The notes: generated by a model not told the origin, from the sequence alone. DNA of 64,000 nucleotides from Siphonodentalium dalli (GCA_032622095.1 CP136068.1:55330025-55394024); one strand, 5' to 3'. Positions 21,101 to 34,784 are shown, numbered from the stretch's first letter. Made by a program: numbers and translations.

Positions 21101-24100
21101 ATCTTTTATAAATGTATAATATACAGATATACATAACTTGCAAGGGGGCAAACTGTCAGTTTCAAAACAGAGTCGTTTGTGATCAAACATATCCTTGTGT
21201 CCACAGTTATAATATTTTTTGTAACACTGCGTGCACATTGTATCTAGTTTCATTAAGTGATTACATCACGTGAATTTACCCGTCTGATTCATATATTACA
21301 ACGATATATTTTTTAATGTTGCTTGTACATCTACATCACTATGTATTGGTATATATAACCCATCAAAATTACAGTATTTACAAGTGTCCTTGTGCGTCAT
21401 CGAAACATAAGTTGGCATAGAAAATTATGTCTCTAACAAGATAATATCCGCGAGTTAGCACTCTATAGGGTCAACATGTTATGGAATATTCAATTCAATT
21501 CAAGCGATTATTGTGACACAATATTTAAGAACCATCGACCAATTGGACATAATAACTTCATTTACTTTACTTTTATGGTATGACAAATATCTAAAAATTC
21601 ACTGTTTTCAGGTACCAAGAAATTCTGTAAAATATAACTTTTTCAAAAGTGCAGTTCATATATCCACGATATCATGTCTCAAGATCATGAGAGGAGACAT
21701 AATTATTCTTTATTTGTGAAATTTAATGATTATTTTCATTAAGTAAGCAACTACCCATAATTATTTTCTATAATTGAGGATTTTCATGCCATGCCTGTTG
21801 ATCAATGAACAATTGGGCTGAGATGAGTTGTGTGTCATGGGTTCACAACCAAGTTAAAGCTGACCATCATATCTCTTAACACTGTCGCCTAATTCATGTT
21901 TATTGATCCCTGCTTGAGTGGACCACACTGCATGCATATCAATATTTGTTTTCTTTGGGCTGGAATATTTTGACTGCTTTATTCTTCATTATAATATATG
22001 GGGGTATGATGCTATATATTATGCAATTAATAATATAACGCAACATTATATAAAATGAAGCCTCCTCTCATAGAGCCAAGACAATATAAGCTATTTGGTT
22101 ATTGGAGTTTTGTGTGAAATTATTAATTATGCTAGCAGTTCTTGGCACCGAAATGGACAAAATAAAATAAAAATTTTAACCTCTCAAATGTATTAAGATC
22201 CATTGTTTTTGTTATCTGTCAATAATTGCTCAGATTCTACATACAATGAAGATGATAATATGTAAAACTCAAGATGTTTTGCCAGATAGATCCAGATAAA
22301 TTCTTTGTTGAAAATCTCTTGCCATTTTGGCTGGATTTATGCAAAACGTGCGTCTCCCTTTTAATAATTTGGAAACAAAAAAACACTCTTAGAATGTTCA
22401 AAAACACTTCCATTATTCAAAAACATTGAGATACTAGCTAACATTCAAATATATATAGAACTAACTTGCATATTATGCACAAACCTGATGTATATTATCT
22501 TAGGCTATGCATGGAACAAAATTAAAAACACATAAAAATCAAAATAAATTCTGTGTAATATCGATCCTAAAGTACCCAGCCAAAACCTGCTTTGGTTGGA
22601 AGGGGGCTGTCAAGCACATTATAATTAACAATAACAATAGTAATTTTATTGGGCTACATACACTCATATATATCGAATTGTACATTCTATTTTTGTCAGT
22701 ATGAAACGGTTACCATTCAATATTATTCTTACTGCCAAATCCTGTCATAACCATCAATATCGTCCATCATCATACCGTGAACATTATTTTGGTTACAATA
22801 AAAAAAAAAAGTTAAACTATACAACAATTTTATAAATAAGTATTAATCTTAAACTCATAATTATTCCACATACCGGTACTTAGAGTCCTCCCAGGGTCTA
22901 ATATGCTCATTTAATGAAGCCATTATAAATGTCATTATATTATAAATGTGTGTATACATAAATGTATTATATAATATAATACAGAGTCTTAAATCAGAGT
23001 AAAAAGAAGATCAGAATAAAGTAACCTGCATGCATGAACCCTATAATCTTTAATTCTCTTAAATGATTAGTTTCTTTGATATGATGTATAGTTGTTCGTC
23101 GTGCGTCATGTATCTTGGAGGAGGGAGGAAGTATGATCATTTTCTCATGGTTTCGTCAGATTGACCTTTCATCGCTCAATCACCTCTCGAGAAGTTATAG
23201 TTGCGAGAGAAACGGAATGCACATTGGGTAAATAGGTGCACCTGTATAAACCCGAATGTTAGATCGGCATAAATGACTCATGCCAATATAGCGTGTCTGA
23301 AGTGCGTTTTCGTTAGATCTTAATGAGTTAACGCCTCTTAATTTCTTGTATATATATGCAGGGCAGATGATTGTCTGCGTTCACGAGAATGCAACGGTCG
23401 AGCGATTTTCGTAATTCTGCCAATGGAAATATGGTGAAATATTGACATATGTAACATGATATGTTGTTTAAATTTTTCAAATGAGCCTTATACGATATAT
23501 ATATAGGTATTTAACTCTTTGTTCGTTATTCCGTGCATGGGGCTCGGTGAAAGCAACACTAATCGTATATATGGACACAAAACATGTTCTGAATTGAACC
23601 CCTATTCGACATATAATCGTGTTAATTGTGAGCTTATTTCCATGCACATCAGGCTGTGCACATATGTAAAGTTGACACAAAGGGGTTTACCTTTTACTAA
23701 TAACTGGAAGTGACTCCGTGTTGTCGAGAGAATAAAACCAGGAATGCTGGTGCTTAGCAGTTCTATGAATTCTTGTCTGAACAGAAAGACGAAAATAGTT
23801 CGCGGTATTGAATTCGACCATAAAGGGTCACACGTGCCAATAAATTGGCCGTATAAGAATTCGACGAACTACAAACGGAAGTCAGTGACAAGTTGGCTCC
23901 CATAATTAGCTTTAGAATACTGCTTGAATTAACATATTATTCGAGCACACCATACTGTTGCGTGCCGAAATTGAATTAATTCGAATATAGCCGACACTTT
24001 GTTGTGCATTGACGTGGATTAAATGAGACGTGCCCTGGAGGTGTCTGTATTACCTCTTATGTGGGGCCCCATTCCCATTCATGCCTCCTCAACCGTATAT

Positions 24101-24247
24101 ATTACATCAAGTAGCTGCTACTGCGGTCCTTCTCGATATGCGTACTATATACAGATGATAGTAGTACTGTGCATTGTCAGAATACGTTGCTATGAATAGA
24201 AATTCTTCTGGGAAGTTTAGTCCATCACATAGCAATGTTTGTAAACA
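21101..24247. other. 3.1 kb non-coding
   Basis: AT-rich, with only short unsupported open frames on both strands. No exon, RNA gene or clear repeat boundary recognised. Confidence 0.35.
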
Positions 24248-24754
24248 TTAAAGGCACGTGCGGCCTTAATTGTCGAAAATATTCATATTTGTTCCAAACA
24301 CCGTAAACAGAAAAACATTAAAACACATACAGTTCCGTTCATATATACCATGACCATCGCGTAAACAGCATGTTATCATAATATAAAGACCTACTATGTT
24401 TTACCTAAGAAAGAGCCTGATTGTGTTACAGAAGAAAGCACAATGCTACTGGCTGATCACACACAAATGGCATAAACGCTCTTTATTAGTTCCATATCAG
24501 GTATTCACCAACAAAGAACGCTCTTTATGTTTACCATCATAATATAAACAAACACCAGAAAAGTAACTTTTTATGCTTTTGTTTACATAACAATGGTCAA
24601 ACATATGACCATGACATACTGTTTATGCGATATTTCTTATTTGTATACGGACAAAGTCTATCTACATTTTGATGTTCTTTCTGTTTGTGGCGGTTTTTGA
24701 CGGGTGGAGATATTTTCACAGGATACCCACCGCCAAGGCCAACCGTGTCTTTAA
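24248..24754 (+). mobile_element. TTAA-flanked MITE, copy 1
   Basis: A 499-bp body between TTAA (24248-24251) and TTAA (24751-24754). Ends are imperfect inverted repeats: AGGCACGTGCGGCCTT at the left and AGACACGGTTGGCCTT inverted at the right. The same sequence, nearly identical, recurs in direct orientation at 36957-37454. TTAA flanks suggest a piggyBac-like or similar TTAA-target mechanism (inference). It contains CGCTCTTTATT boxes also seen in the 36.7- and 55.7-kb tandem repeats. No transposase. Confidence 0.8.
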
Positions 24755-25835
24755 GGATTCGAAAAAATGTCTCTTTAAAAAAAATAGATGTAAGAAAGAA
24801 AATACAAACTAAAACAAAGAGAGATGAGACGTCCATAATTGGGTGTGACATTGTTAGATTATGGAAATTCAAGCAAAAATATGGTAAATATGTTTTTAAA
24901 TATGGTAAATATGTTTTTAAAATTGCTCGTTCTACCAAATTAACATTTAGTGTAAAATATCCGTCGTTCTATAAATATCTATTTTGTCTGTAACTTACAT
25001 CACTTAACTTCGCAGTTCTTAGTTCCAAGCCTACAGCCGTGTTGTATATATAGAAAACTGAATATATCTCCATAACAGATGAGGCCGTTCGGAGCTTCCT
25101 CTTTGTTTTACGACCTGATAGAGAATCGAAACCAGACACCCGATCGTTTAAGACGTGCTATTGCTATATCATTTTCTAGTTAGAGTTCCGTAGTGCCTAT
25201 CCAAACTCATTATCATTTACTGAATACTATCATAGGACAACTGGGAGTTATTTTGAGCGCAGACAATATTCTAAACGCTAGAACTGCCTAATCTCCATAT
25301 ACTCCAGGGTGATTTACTTTAGTAATATGTATCTCTGGAATATAACTTCAACTCGATCTGACACAGCGTTCAGATACACATCTCGAGCAATTGACGTCTA
25401 TAAACAATAGATATTTAGTGAATGTTGTACAGATAGATCACGTCATTAGGACAGGACGACATAGATACGCGGTGACCAGACATATATAGCTGCCAGATAT
25501 TATATTGCTCTCTCTATATATAATAAACATTGGTAAATTTGCCAGACAATAATTTCAGGCAATTTGTCGCAGGGGACTACGGTGTGCTTGAATGAACGAC
25601 AAGTTACCCGAGTGATTGTACAACTGCACATGAGATGTGCCCGATGACCGAAGTAAGCCTTCAGCTATCTGACAATAATTAATCATGGAATCACTCTTGA
25701 TATTACATGGCAATAGATACCAAAACAAAAAACGAAAGCACTTATTCCGTAAAACCGAAGTTAATCGCTGGAAAATATTATTGACGACGTATTGCCTGGT
25801 AAAAACCTTAGGCTCGAAGCAATTAAAAACAATAT
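24755..25835. other. Non-coding, no gene seen
   Basis: Includes a short duplication 'aaatatggtaaatatgttttta' split around 24882-24920. No recognised gene. Confidence 0.35.
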
Positions 25836-25836
25836 G

Positions 25837-25935
25837 AATGCGGACAGAATATAACACATATATTCACAAATGTATCCATTTATATGCGGACAGAATATAA
25901 CACATATATTCACAAATGTATCCATTTATATTCAA
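25837..25935 (+). repeat. 48-bp tandem duplication
   Basis: Two adjacent copies of a unit beginning 'atgcggacagaatataacac' and ending 'tgtatccattta', identical by eye. Confidence 0.85.
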
Positions 25936-26104
25936 TCAGTGTCATTGTATTGGTCAGGATTCCGAAGCCAATGTGAACACTAAGTTTCAATTTCAACCAA
26001 TAAAAGCTCGTATATGTATACGATTGCATGTTGTTGGATAATCATCGTATGTATATCATCTAATCAATTTACACTTAATTTATTGTTAATACGGACTGAA
26101 TGTG

Positions 26105-26732
26105 AGTACCGACAGACCAGTATATCATACACACAGAATCATGCCTGCATGCATGGACCGAGAGACCAGTATGTATATATAATGCTCACAGAAGCATGCC
26201 TGCATGGACCGAGAGACCAGTATATATATAATGCTCACAGAAGCATGCCTGCATGGACCGAGAGACCAGTATATATAATGCTCACATAATCATGCCTACA
26301 TGGAACGAGAGACCAGTATATATAATGCTCACAGAATCATGCCTGCATGGACCGAGAGACCAGTATATATATAATACTCACAGAATCATGGCTGCATCGA
26401 CCGAGAGACCAGTATATCATGCATGCATGGACCGAGAGACCAGTATATATATATATATATGATGCTCACAGAAGCATGCCTGCATGGACCGAGAGACCAG
26501 TATATATATAATGCTCACAGAATCATGCCTGCATGGACAGAGAGACCAGTATATATAATGCTCACAGAATCATGCCTGCATGGACCGAGACACCAGTATA
26601 TATATATATATGATGCTCACAGAATCATGCCTGCATGGACCTAGAGACCAGTATATATATGATGCTCACAGAATCATGCCTGCATGGACCTAGAGACCAG
26701 TATATATATAATGCTCACAGAATCATGCCTGG
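26105..26732 (+). repeat. ~48-bp minisatellite, about 13 units
   Basis: Unit: GACCGAGAGACCAGTATA, (TA)n, ATGCTCACAGAATCATG, CCTGCATG. Lengths vary with (TA)n and some units are truncated (near 26404-26440). Open frames rich in 'HGPRDQYIY' are repeat-derived, not a gene. Confidence 0.93.
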
Positions 26733-27084
26733 AAACCTATGCATGGTGCTGCTCGCCGGGCCATCGATACGTTCAACCAGTTCTGTTAGACGGGTGCTGT
26801 CTGTTATGACAGATTCGACTGTTGTGAGTTAACAAAAACCTGGTGTCTGATATATTCGCACCAGTAGAAGAACAGGCACATCTTGTATGATATCGCTTTT
26901 TACGCAACCTAACAAATATAACCATCTTGAAATTATTAACGTCCGTGTGGCTCATAAATTGACGAGAAACAGCGAATTGGCAAATTAGTCAGATCCGATC
27001 GAGTATCACCATCGAGTGCGGCGCACACCTGGTGCATCGGTTATATCCATGCACATGTCACATAAATGATCGCTATACCCCATC
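26733..27084. other. Non-coding, no gene seen
   Basis: No recognisable gene or repeat. Confidence 0.3.
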
Positions 27085-27305
27085 TTAACCCTTTATATAC
27101 TAAATTGATTATCACATGCAGTCAGTTAAAATGTGTACATCGGAATGGTCTAATATTGATTTTGAGGGATGTTAATGTGATAAAAGCATACGACAGATAA
27201 ATAAAAGTCCAAAAGGATCCCTATTTACGGGGAGAAATGTTTAGATAACTAGTTCAACAAAACCACCGATATGGTCGTTTGTTGAACTTATATTATCTGA
27301 ACATA
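27085..27305 (-). repeat. Uninterrupted relative of the 11.3/13.8-kb repeat
   Basis: On the minus strand it reads through the boxes listed for 11345-13861 with a single TTAT at the site where the 2.3-kb element sits in the other copy. It begins at TTAA-CCC (27085). It therefore serves as the empty-site comparison. Confidence 0.7.
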
Positions 27306-27655
27306 AAACTCATCAACGATGTTTTTGTACAGTTAAACGTCAAGATAGCCGGTACTAGTTTGACAACTTTTACCATGCATGCACACAGAAAATATAAACA
27401 TAGTAATGCATGCTGTATCCTTGCTTTTGTTGCGTTCGTACCGGGTATGATAACAACGTGTCGATAAATGCCTGACATATTCTTACAGTACATATTGGAT
27501 ATGCTTTGCATAGAAAGACGTATGGTAGCTATTACATTCATCAATTTCTAATTGTGTACGAATTAAAATGCCCATACACCTGGGATACGATGGGTGAAGT
27601 ATATAGGAGAACGGTATACCAAGATGCATGATTCACAAAACAGTTAGATCCATTT
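27306..27655. other. Non-coding, no gene seen
   Basis: Overlapping short frames on both strands, none recognised. Confidence 0.3.
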
Positions 27656-28072
27656 CAATACCATACCATACCGAACATACTGTAATAAATATGATCTTGA
27701 TCATGCCAGATGTGCGGGTACACGACAATACCATACCATACCGAACATACTGTAATAATTATGATCTTGATCATGCCAGATGTGCGGGTACACGGCAATA
27801 CCATACCATACCGAACATACTGTAATAATTATGATCTTGATCATGCCAGATGTGCGGGTACACGGCAATACCATACCATACCGAACATACTGTAATAATT
27901 ATGATCTTGATCATGCCAGATGTGCGGGTACACGACAATACCATACCACACCGAACATACTATAATAATTATGATCTTGATCATGCCAGATGTGCGGGTA
28001 GACAATACCATACCACACCGAACATACTTTAATAATTATGATCTTGCTCATGCCATATGTGTGGGTACACGA
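27656..28072 (+). repeat. 70-bp tandem repeat, 6 units
   Basis: Units begin at 27656, 27726, 27796, 27866, 27936 and 28003, a strict 70-bp period with one 67-bp unit. Each has (CATAC)n-like 'caataccataccataccg', a palindromic ATGATCTTGATCAT core and 'gccagatgtgcgggtacac'. Units two to four are nearly identical; the last is most diverged. Open frames in all units are shadows. Confidence 0.95.
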
Positions 28073-31000
28073 CAATATGACGCATGCAGTGTGATGTTTT
28101 CCCGTACAGCATAAGATGTTGCATAATTTGGTTTGCCCCATCAGCAGCCTTTATGGAACAATATTTCAAACTGAAGGAAAATTACAATGCTTACATAATG
28201 AGACGTCTTCCGTTATGGCATCTAATACCTCAATTTATTTTTCTGAAGGAAGATGATGTTGTGGTTTTAAATTGGTACCAGTCGTTCGAATAGCGAGCGA
28301 GGAAGATGGAATGCGGAATGCGCTGCATGACCTTCGGGGTTTTTAAGGAAGCGCCTCAGATTCTGGCATTGAACGCCATAGATAAAGCTCCCATCAACCC
28401 CGAAACATGAGCCACGTGAGGGGCTTCCGCTATTATCCTTATCGGAGTGGCGGCTGGTGAGATAAGAGTGTTTATCGAACCTCGTGGACTATAGTTATAT
28501 AACATACTGGATGTGAAGCCCAGCATTTCTGGCCAGATACCGCGAGTTCGACCATCAAATTATATTGAAGGTATACTAATCGGGCTATCAAACTCTTCAG
28601 ACAGCGTATACACCAGTACTAATGCCCATGAAACACCTAGCGAATAATCATCACGTGAATCTACTTAATCTTACACTTCTATATGCAAGACGGATAATGT
28701 TGAATCTGCACTAGGAAATCACGATAGGTGTATCTTATAAGTCCGTATAAATCGGAATCATTGCAACCAGAAAATAAAGATAATTCGTCCGTATCAAGAT
28801 CGGTATATCCCAAATATGAGACATACATATGTATACACGCATCATAAACGAACTAAATTAATCCATATACGAATCCTACATGACAATGATTTTCTGCTGC
28901 AAATTTTGACCACCACCCTAAATCGGAAATTCAGACAATAAATTGTGAATTGTATAATTATATATAAATCGGATACAATACATTTGTTCACACAGAACAC
29001 AAACCAGTATATTCCTGATGGAAATTGCATGGTTCCCATAAAACACTTGTCGCGAGATACACCTGCAACCTTGCCACAACTTATAACGGTATATGGCTTG
29101 CACGGAGGAGCCATTTTTGGTATCTTCTTTTCTATATATAGACACATGCACATGTAAAACGAAAACCTTGCAACGTGCATGTGCATGACTGTATATGATC
29201 ACTAGCAACACATGTAGTGGGTGGTTAACATTTTTCCTTTTCATTAAGCAGAGTTAATTCCCATATGGCCCACATCGCTGGGACGAAACTAATGCCGATG
29301 CTCTCGCCGCTGTTTCGCAATTGATCTCGTTGACTCACGTTATTGCACTGAACGTGCAGAGGGTGTCTGTTTTCTGGAAATAATTGAGTTTAAGTGGGGC
29401 GAACTTGAGAAAAGGCAGCTTCTAAAGTATCGGAAGTATTTAACGAGAATGAATTGTTATCAGATAGACAAATTTTACTAACTCAGAGGTGTGGGTGGAC
29501 GGTTTTTATTGCATAATGTAGCCACACCTTTCGTGTATTAGCTAACATAACAAAATGTATTGCCCTGTATACATTTCAACCACATACAGCGAAGACTATT
29601 GTGGATGGGGAGGTAACTCGTGGGTATGCCTGCATCAGCTGGGAAAAGGGGCTGGACGTCTTCGTGCATGTTTGCGTGGATGGGGGGGGGGGGGACCATT
29701 GAAGGACGAGGCACAACATTCATAATGGCCATATCACACCACCCTGCATGCATGTAAGAAAATATCCCGAGTAGTTCTGGAATATTTTAGTATTTTAGTT
29801 TAGTATATCAAATGTGCAGTAACATTAGCAAAATATACAGCTTGGGATATGTGGTCCGTAAATAAGGGAACAAGTTTCCATTTGATACATGCCACAGATG
29901 TCACGCCATTGAAGACAATAATTTATTCCTGATCATTCTGGTGATTACATAATTAAAGTTTGAAAAAAATAATTTCATGTATAAAAGTGCTTAACATAGA
30001 AACACCATTGTTTAAGCGCAGCCAGACCATTAAAACAACGTGAAGAAACATTAGTGTGTGTTATCAGGGGAATCTATGGGAATGTTGTTGTCAGCTGAAG
30101 CACTTCTTTCTGCTGGTAAAAACTAGGAAATTAACACATCTACATGAGTAGGGAAATGTAAGGCGGCTTGTTTCTCCTCTTGGTTTAGTGTCGGGTTACA
30201 ACGGAATTGATACAAAATGTGCACAATGTATTAGTTATCTCTCCCGAGCTGTCTCGAACTCTCGATAGTTACCGCCAGCTGGAGTACATGCCCAGCTTCA
30301 GTCGTTTTTCATCACCACGTGTTCCGCACTGTCTGGTAGATAAGACCGGCGAAATGAACGTTCGTACTTCGTACCCATAGGTGCGCAGGGGACGCCCCAG
30401 GTCGGTAACGAGTCTCTTGGGGAAATATCGTACACAGATCTGATATCAAACACAGTCTGGCTTAAAGTGGCAGATTCCAAGTTGAGAATTCGATATACAC
30501 GCACGTCATGTTTGATAAGATATATATATAGGTTCAAGGTAATCAAAATGGCCTCCGATCATTCATGTATAATTTCCGGCCACCCAGTTACTAACTGATG
30601 TCATATTATGGGGAGAGGGGAACCTAATCTAGTTGTGCCCCAGTGACAATTATACAATAATGATACAACAATATATATTTAAACTACAACTAGAATCAAC
30701 AATGTATGTATTTACTAACACGTATCAGCTTATGGACAGCTGCTCAGCTGGATGCATGCAGCCACAATAAGCATGAACCGTGTGTTACTTTACATATAAT
30801 ATGGATGTGCTCATAGATTCAATTATTTGTAGCCCTCCTTTAGCGCTGCAATTGTTTAAAGACTCGTCAGGCGACATATATTCTATATGGTTACACGGAG
30901 AAATAACCGATGGCCAGACACACACTCAGAAATAATATATATCTTATGAGCATCGATCCTATATGGTTTACTTACAGTTTTGACATTGACTGATCTGAAA

Positions 31001-31655
31001 ATCTGAGAGAATCACATCTGCGTTTGCATTGAATACATTAAATATATGCAAAGTTAAGGCTAAGATAACTTTACATTCTGGGATAACCCGGACAGGGCAT
31101 TAATATATACCCAGTATCAGTATGTGCTATATATAGGATAGTTATGGATCTTTCTTCAAACAAGAATCTACATGTATCACAGAGTTTGTGCCAAGCTGGT
31201 GATGACATGTATGTCATACTGCCATGTAGGTTGTTGACACATTTCCAATTGATTCACACTCAGAGTTCCTTCAGATTCCAGACAGATGAGCAATATATTA
31301 GAGGTAACATTCCTCAGATCTCGTCGCGAGAAATACAAATTTCTTCCGACGTCGAGAAATAAGTTGGCAAGCCGTTTGGCGCAGTTTATCAAAACCATGA
31401 CAAGAAATGTGAATAACGGCCAAAGAACAGCACAATCGCTTTGCGAAACGTCGTGTTCGATTCCATTGTGTTCGCCGAGGGATCAACGTTATGTTGTGTT
31501 TGAGTCAGCCAACGAAGATCTGGGTCGGCAAATGACATTAACAATTGTATGCCTTAGGACAAAATATTCATTGAGAATGCTGTTGTATCCCGAACAAAGC
31601 AAAGATAAATATGCAGTAATCGAACTAGGTCTGTTCGTATGCATTGCATCTATAA
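28073..31655. other. 3.6 kb without a recognised gene
   Basis: Contains a G-run at about 29679-29692 and several frames of 70-130 codons (28842-29244 minus, 31286-31678 plus), none with a recognisable domain. If the integrin gene extends leftwards this lies in its intron. Confidence 0.35.
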
Positions 31656-31659
31656 TTAT

Positions 31660-31885
31660 ACAGTATAAACGTAACTAGGTCTGTTCGTATGGATTGCATC
31701 TATAATGTGTATATACACTATAGGTACTGTACTGGCTGTATACCATATGTCAAATAATTTATGTGTATATATAGCATTATAGGTACAGTAATGTCTGTAT
31801 ACCATATGTCTCAGAATGTATAATGTGTATATATATATACAGTAATGTCTGTATACCATATGTCTCAGAATGTATAATGTGTATG
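31660..31885 (+). repeat. ~50-60-bp imperfect tandem repeat
   Basis: Recurring blocks 'gtctgtataccatatgtc', 'aatgtataatgtgtatata' and 'ataggtacagta', about four units of uneven length. Confidence 0.75.
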
Positions 31886-33345
31886 CATAGGTACAGTACG
31901 CGCGTGCAGTGCAGGGGGAAACTTCCCGGCATGTTCATACGCATTCATGATGCCGGATATAAATTAGCTGGATTATAATTGTGTATCCGCTTCTTACACC
32001 GGATGTGATATTTCCTCTGCCACTCTCCTTGTCGCGATTTCCTGTGCAACAACTATAGTGCCACAACACGCCTTTATCGCCTATAGCCATCGCTATATAT
32101 TAAAGCAGGCCCTTGGTACCTACAAATGGCGATGAGTTGCCACAGAGATAAGCATCTGCAGTAAAAACAAGAGACAAACCGTCTTATGATGAATCACAGA
32201 TTGATGCCCTTTAGTAATCAACCGCCAAACTAAAATTGATTCAATTTCCGCCAAACTAAATTGCAGCAATCATTTCTGATTCTAATTGATCCTGACCTTT
32301 GCCAAAATAGGCCACCATCTGAATCGATGCAGCTTTTATCCCCGATCCCCACACATATTTCAGAGAATCAGGGTGAATTTTGTTATTGAGACAATTGTCT
32401 ATTCTTTCGAATTTAGTTCTCATTCATTCAGATACAATCGACGACCACTCATTTAGATTCAATGGCGACCACTCAGCTTGATCATTTAATTTCGGTGGGT
32501 ACTACACGGTAAGCTCTGTTGCTGTGGGTACTACATATACTGAATTAACTCTGATGTTTCTGCTCCTACCGAATTAGCTTTGATGTTGCTCGAGAAATGC
32601 AAATATAAACATATAGCTATATCTATGTTCTCGAATCATTCATATAGCTTCATCTTCATAATTTCGATTTGCGACAAACATGACAGTATGATATCGACAA
32701 CGGCATATACGTTTTGTTAAGAGATGATTATAGCAACAGCGGCTAAAATTAGTCAACAAGCAGGACCCACACACCACTGAATTTCCAAGAAAGCTGGCCA
32801 TGATCCAAATCGCAGCCGATTGTCTCCTAACTGTCATGTTGTTTGGTGTTGCATTCCCATATCAGTACCAAGTGACGATGTATACCTATACATAAGTTAT
32901 CGGCCTAGTCTACCGACATAATGCCCATGTTTGGTTATACCAAACGTAGATATTACGTTATTGTGATCTGTTATTCGATATGTTGTCTGTTTGTCACTTC
33001 ACCGACACTTACTTCATGTTACAACATAGCATGTCTCAAGGGTAGATCACCAAACAAAGAGCACATTATAGCGCTCCACCAGTTTACCCTTATGTTCGCG
33101 ATAATGGGTGACACTTACAGTAAAGAGACACTTGTTTATCACAGTTTGGGTTTTCTTTCCGCATTTATGTCTATGACTTAATTACAAGGTATACACATAA
33201 AGTGTCTTAGTTCTTCATCATAGATGGTGGCTCGTTTGTGTTTCACAAATAATCGATTCTAGTTGCTTCACATGCAGTTTATTTGATCAAATTACAATAA
33301 CAAATCCAGCACCTGCGATTTAAAATACCAAACGGATGCCGGAAT
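31886..33345. other. Non-coding, no gene seen
   Basis: Small local repeats ('ccgccaaactaaa' near 32222 and 32250; 'gtgggtactac' near 32494 and 32525). No gene recognised. Confidence 0.35.
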
Positions 33346-33352
33346 GCTATAA

Positions 33353-33384
33353 GCTGGGACTAATATAGTTATATTAGTCCCAGC
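33353..33384. other. Perfect 15-bp hairpin
   Basis: GCTGGGACTAATATA (33353-33367) and its exact complement (33370-33384) are separated by only two bases. The flanks are not repeated. It may be a tiny foldback or a replication-error palindrome. Confidence 0.85.
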
Positions 33385-34605
33385 TATAAGTGTGGCTAAC
33401 TCTCCGTTTTGTGTCTCAGATAGAGGATGTGCAAATACCTTCGCCGAAGTGTATTTGTGGTGGGACAAGATATCTTGGCTCATTATATTCACTCCCATAT
33501 ATGAATTGATATATTTGACAGCTGAATTTACCATTCTTTTGGTATTGAACTCCAGTGATCAGGGTGGGGCATCATAAATTCTACTTCCCATGCATAAACA
33601 TGCATGAGTTAGGTTTCAGGTATGTACCCTTGATCTTCCTGTAGTCTATTTCAATGCCTACAGCTTTGATGAGATGTATTTAGAGAAGTTATATATGTCA
33701 AACGTGTATTTATCTTCTTGGTCCGATCTGAGGTATGTAGTGTATAGTGCTGCTGGTGGTGGTGATTTAACAGTGGCAGACCGCCAAACATTATGCATAG
33801 GAGTGTTAGAGCTTCCAGTTGGGTAGCTCGGCACTCAATGTAAACTGTGACTAAGTAGTTACGTTTGAGCTCGATGTTATCACGTTGGCGTTAGTTAACC
33901 CAGTGAGTAATGCTGCTGAGTGCATCTTGTCGTCATTATAATTAATAGTGTTGCTATTATTCCCAAGCTACTCACAGAAACATGGAAGTTGTGCCTACAT
34001 CTCATTATATTTATATCCTAGAATAGTATGTACTACTTTTTATCTCTAATGTCAGATGCGAACTGCCAATGGAAGCTCACTCCGAAGACATATGCTGTTA
34101 TCGTATATCGCGTGCCCATAGAGGATCATATAGGTGCAATAAAAGCGCAACAATGCACCTAAAATCACTTTTGCTATTCGGTATTGTCGTAAATTATTAT
34201 GTCATTACAATAAGAATGTCCACCCCAACCAAACTACTTTGCTTAATAACTTGAACTCCGTGTTAATACATTTAGTCATCATCGTGGTTTAAAAAAAATG
34301 TGTGATGTATTTAATATTATAACCTCGAGAGGGTGTATTTTGGTACACCAACATTGTAAAATATATAAATAAATAACATAGCTGAATACATATATGAGAC
34401 ATTCTCGGAATCAAATCATTAATTGGTATGGATGATATTCTATTCTTATATGCTTCCGAGGACGGACAGTCGCCGCACGCCGTCTGAAAGTCAGTCGTAC
34501 ATAATTTATTATTCGATTAGTTTACTATACATAAAGCCTAAATGTCGTACGGTTTTTCGATCTAACATTTTATAGGTTGGAGCTAATTTAGGAATGATGA
34601 CTTAC
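33385..34605 (-). other. Putative start of integrin alpha intron 1
   Basis: The intron begins at 34605 on the minus strand with GTAAGTCA. No second exon (expected to begin with the conserved L-V-G-A-P stretch) was recognised here or further left. No repeat of note in this interval. Confidence 0.5.
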
Positions 34606-34784
34606 CAGTATCCCTCACTGTTCTGTAGTAATCCAACAGAATATCCAAAATAAGAGTCGTCAAGTCCGGGTCCTTGGTGGACAATAGGATGCTCAGTATC
34701 GATATTAAATCCATTAACGAAATCTAACAAGTAAACCAAAACAACACACAATACGAACAGGGGTGGCAACTCACTAGTCCCCAT
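34606..34784 (-). CDS. Integrin alpha subunit, first coding exon (partial gene)
   Basis: Integrin alpha chains pair with beta chains at the plasma membrane as cell-matrix and cell-cell adhesion receptors. This exon encodes 59 codons plus two bases. Residues 1-25 are a signal peptide with a hydrophobic core (FVLCVVLVYLL), with likely cleavage after G25. The mature start FNIDTEHP, then a Q-G-P turn and FGYSV (46-50), is the classic N-terminus of beta-propeller blade 1. The exon stops after ...SEGY plus TG of a split codon, just where family members continue into L-V-G-A-P. The donor is GTAAGT. The ATG at 34784 has a good context (aacaATGG); an in-frame GTG nine bases upstream was not chosen. 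Remaining exons, with the other FG-GAP repeats, thigh/calf domains and membrane segment, are not in view at lower coordinates. Subtype (alpha4/9-like, PS-like or other) cannot be fixed from this fragment. Confidence 0.85.

Noticed and set aside
26014-26832. Repetitive protein-like frames (HGPRDQYIY)
   Set aside because: Product of the 48-bp minisatellite; unit lengths break the frame repeatedly.
30298-30546. Minus-strand frame tested as integrin exon 2
   Set aside because: Lacks the L-V-G-A-P start and FG-GAP pattern; the G-V-P-C-A-P stretch is not a match.
31286-31678. 130-codon plus-strand frame with fairly balanced base use
   Set aside because: No domain, overlapping frames on the other strand, no convincing splice borders.
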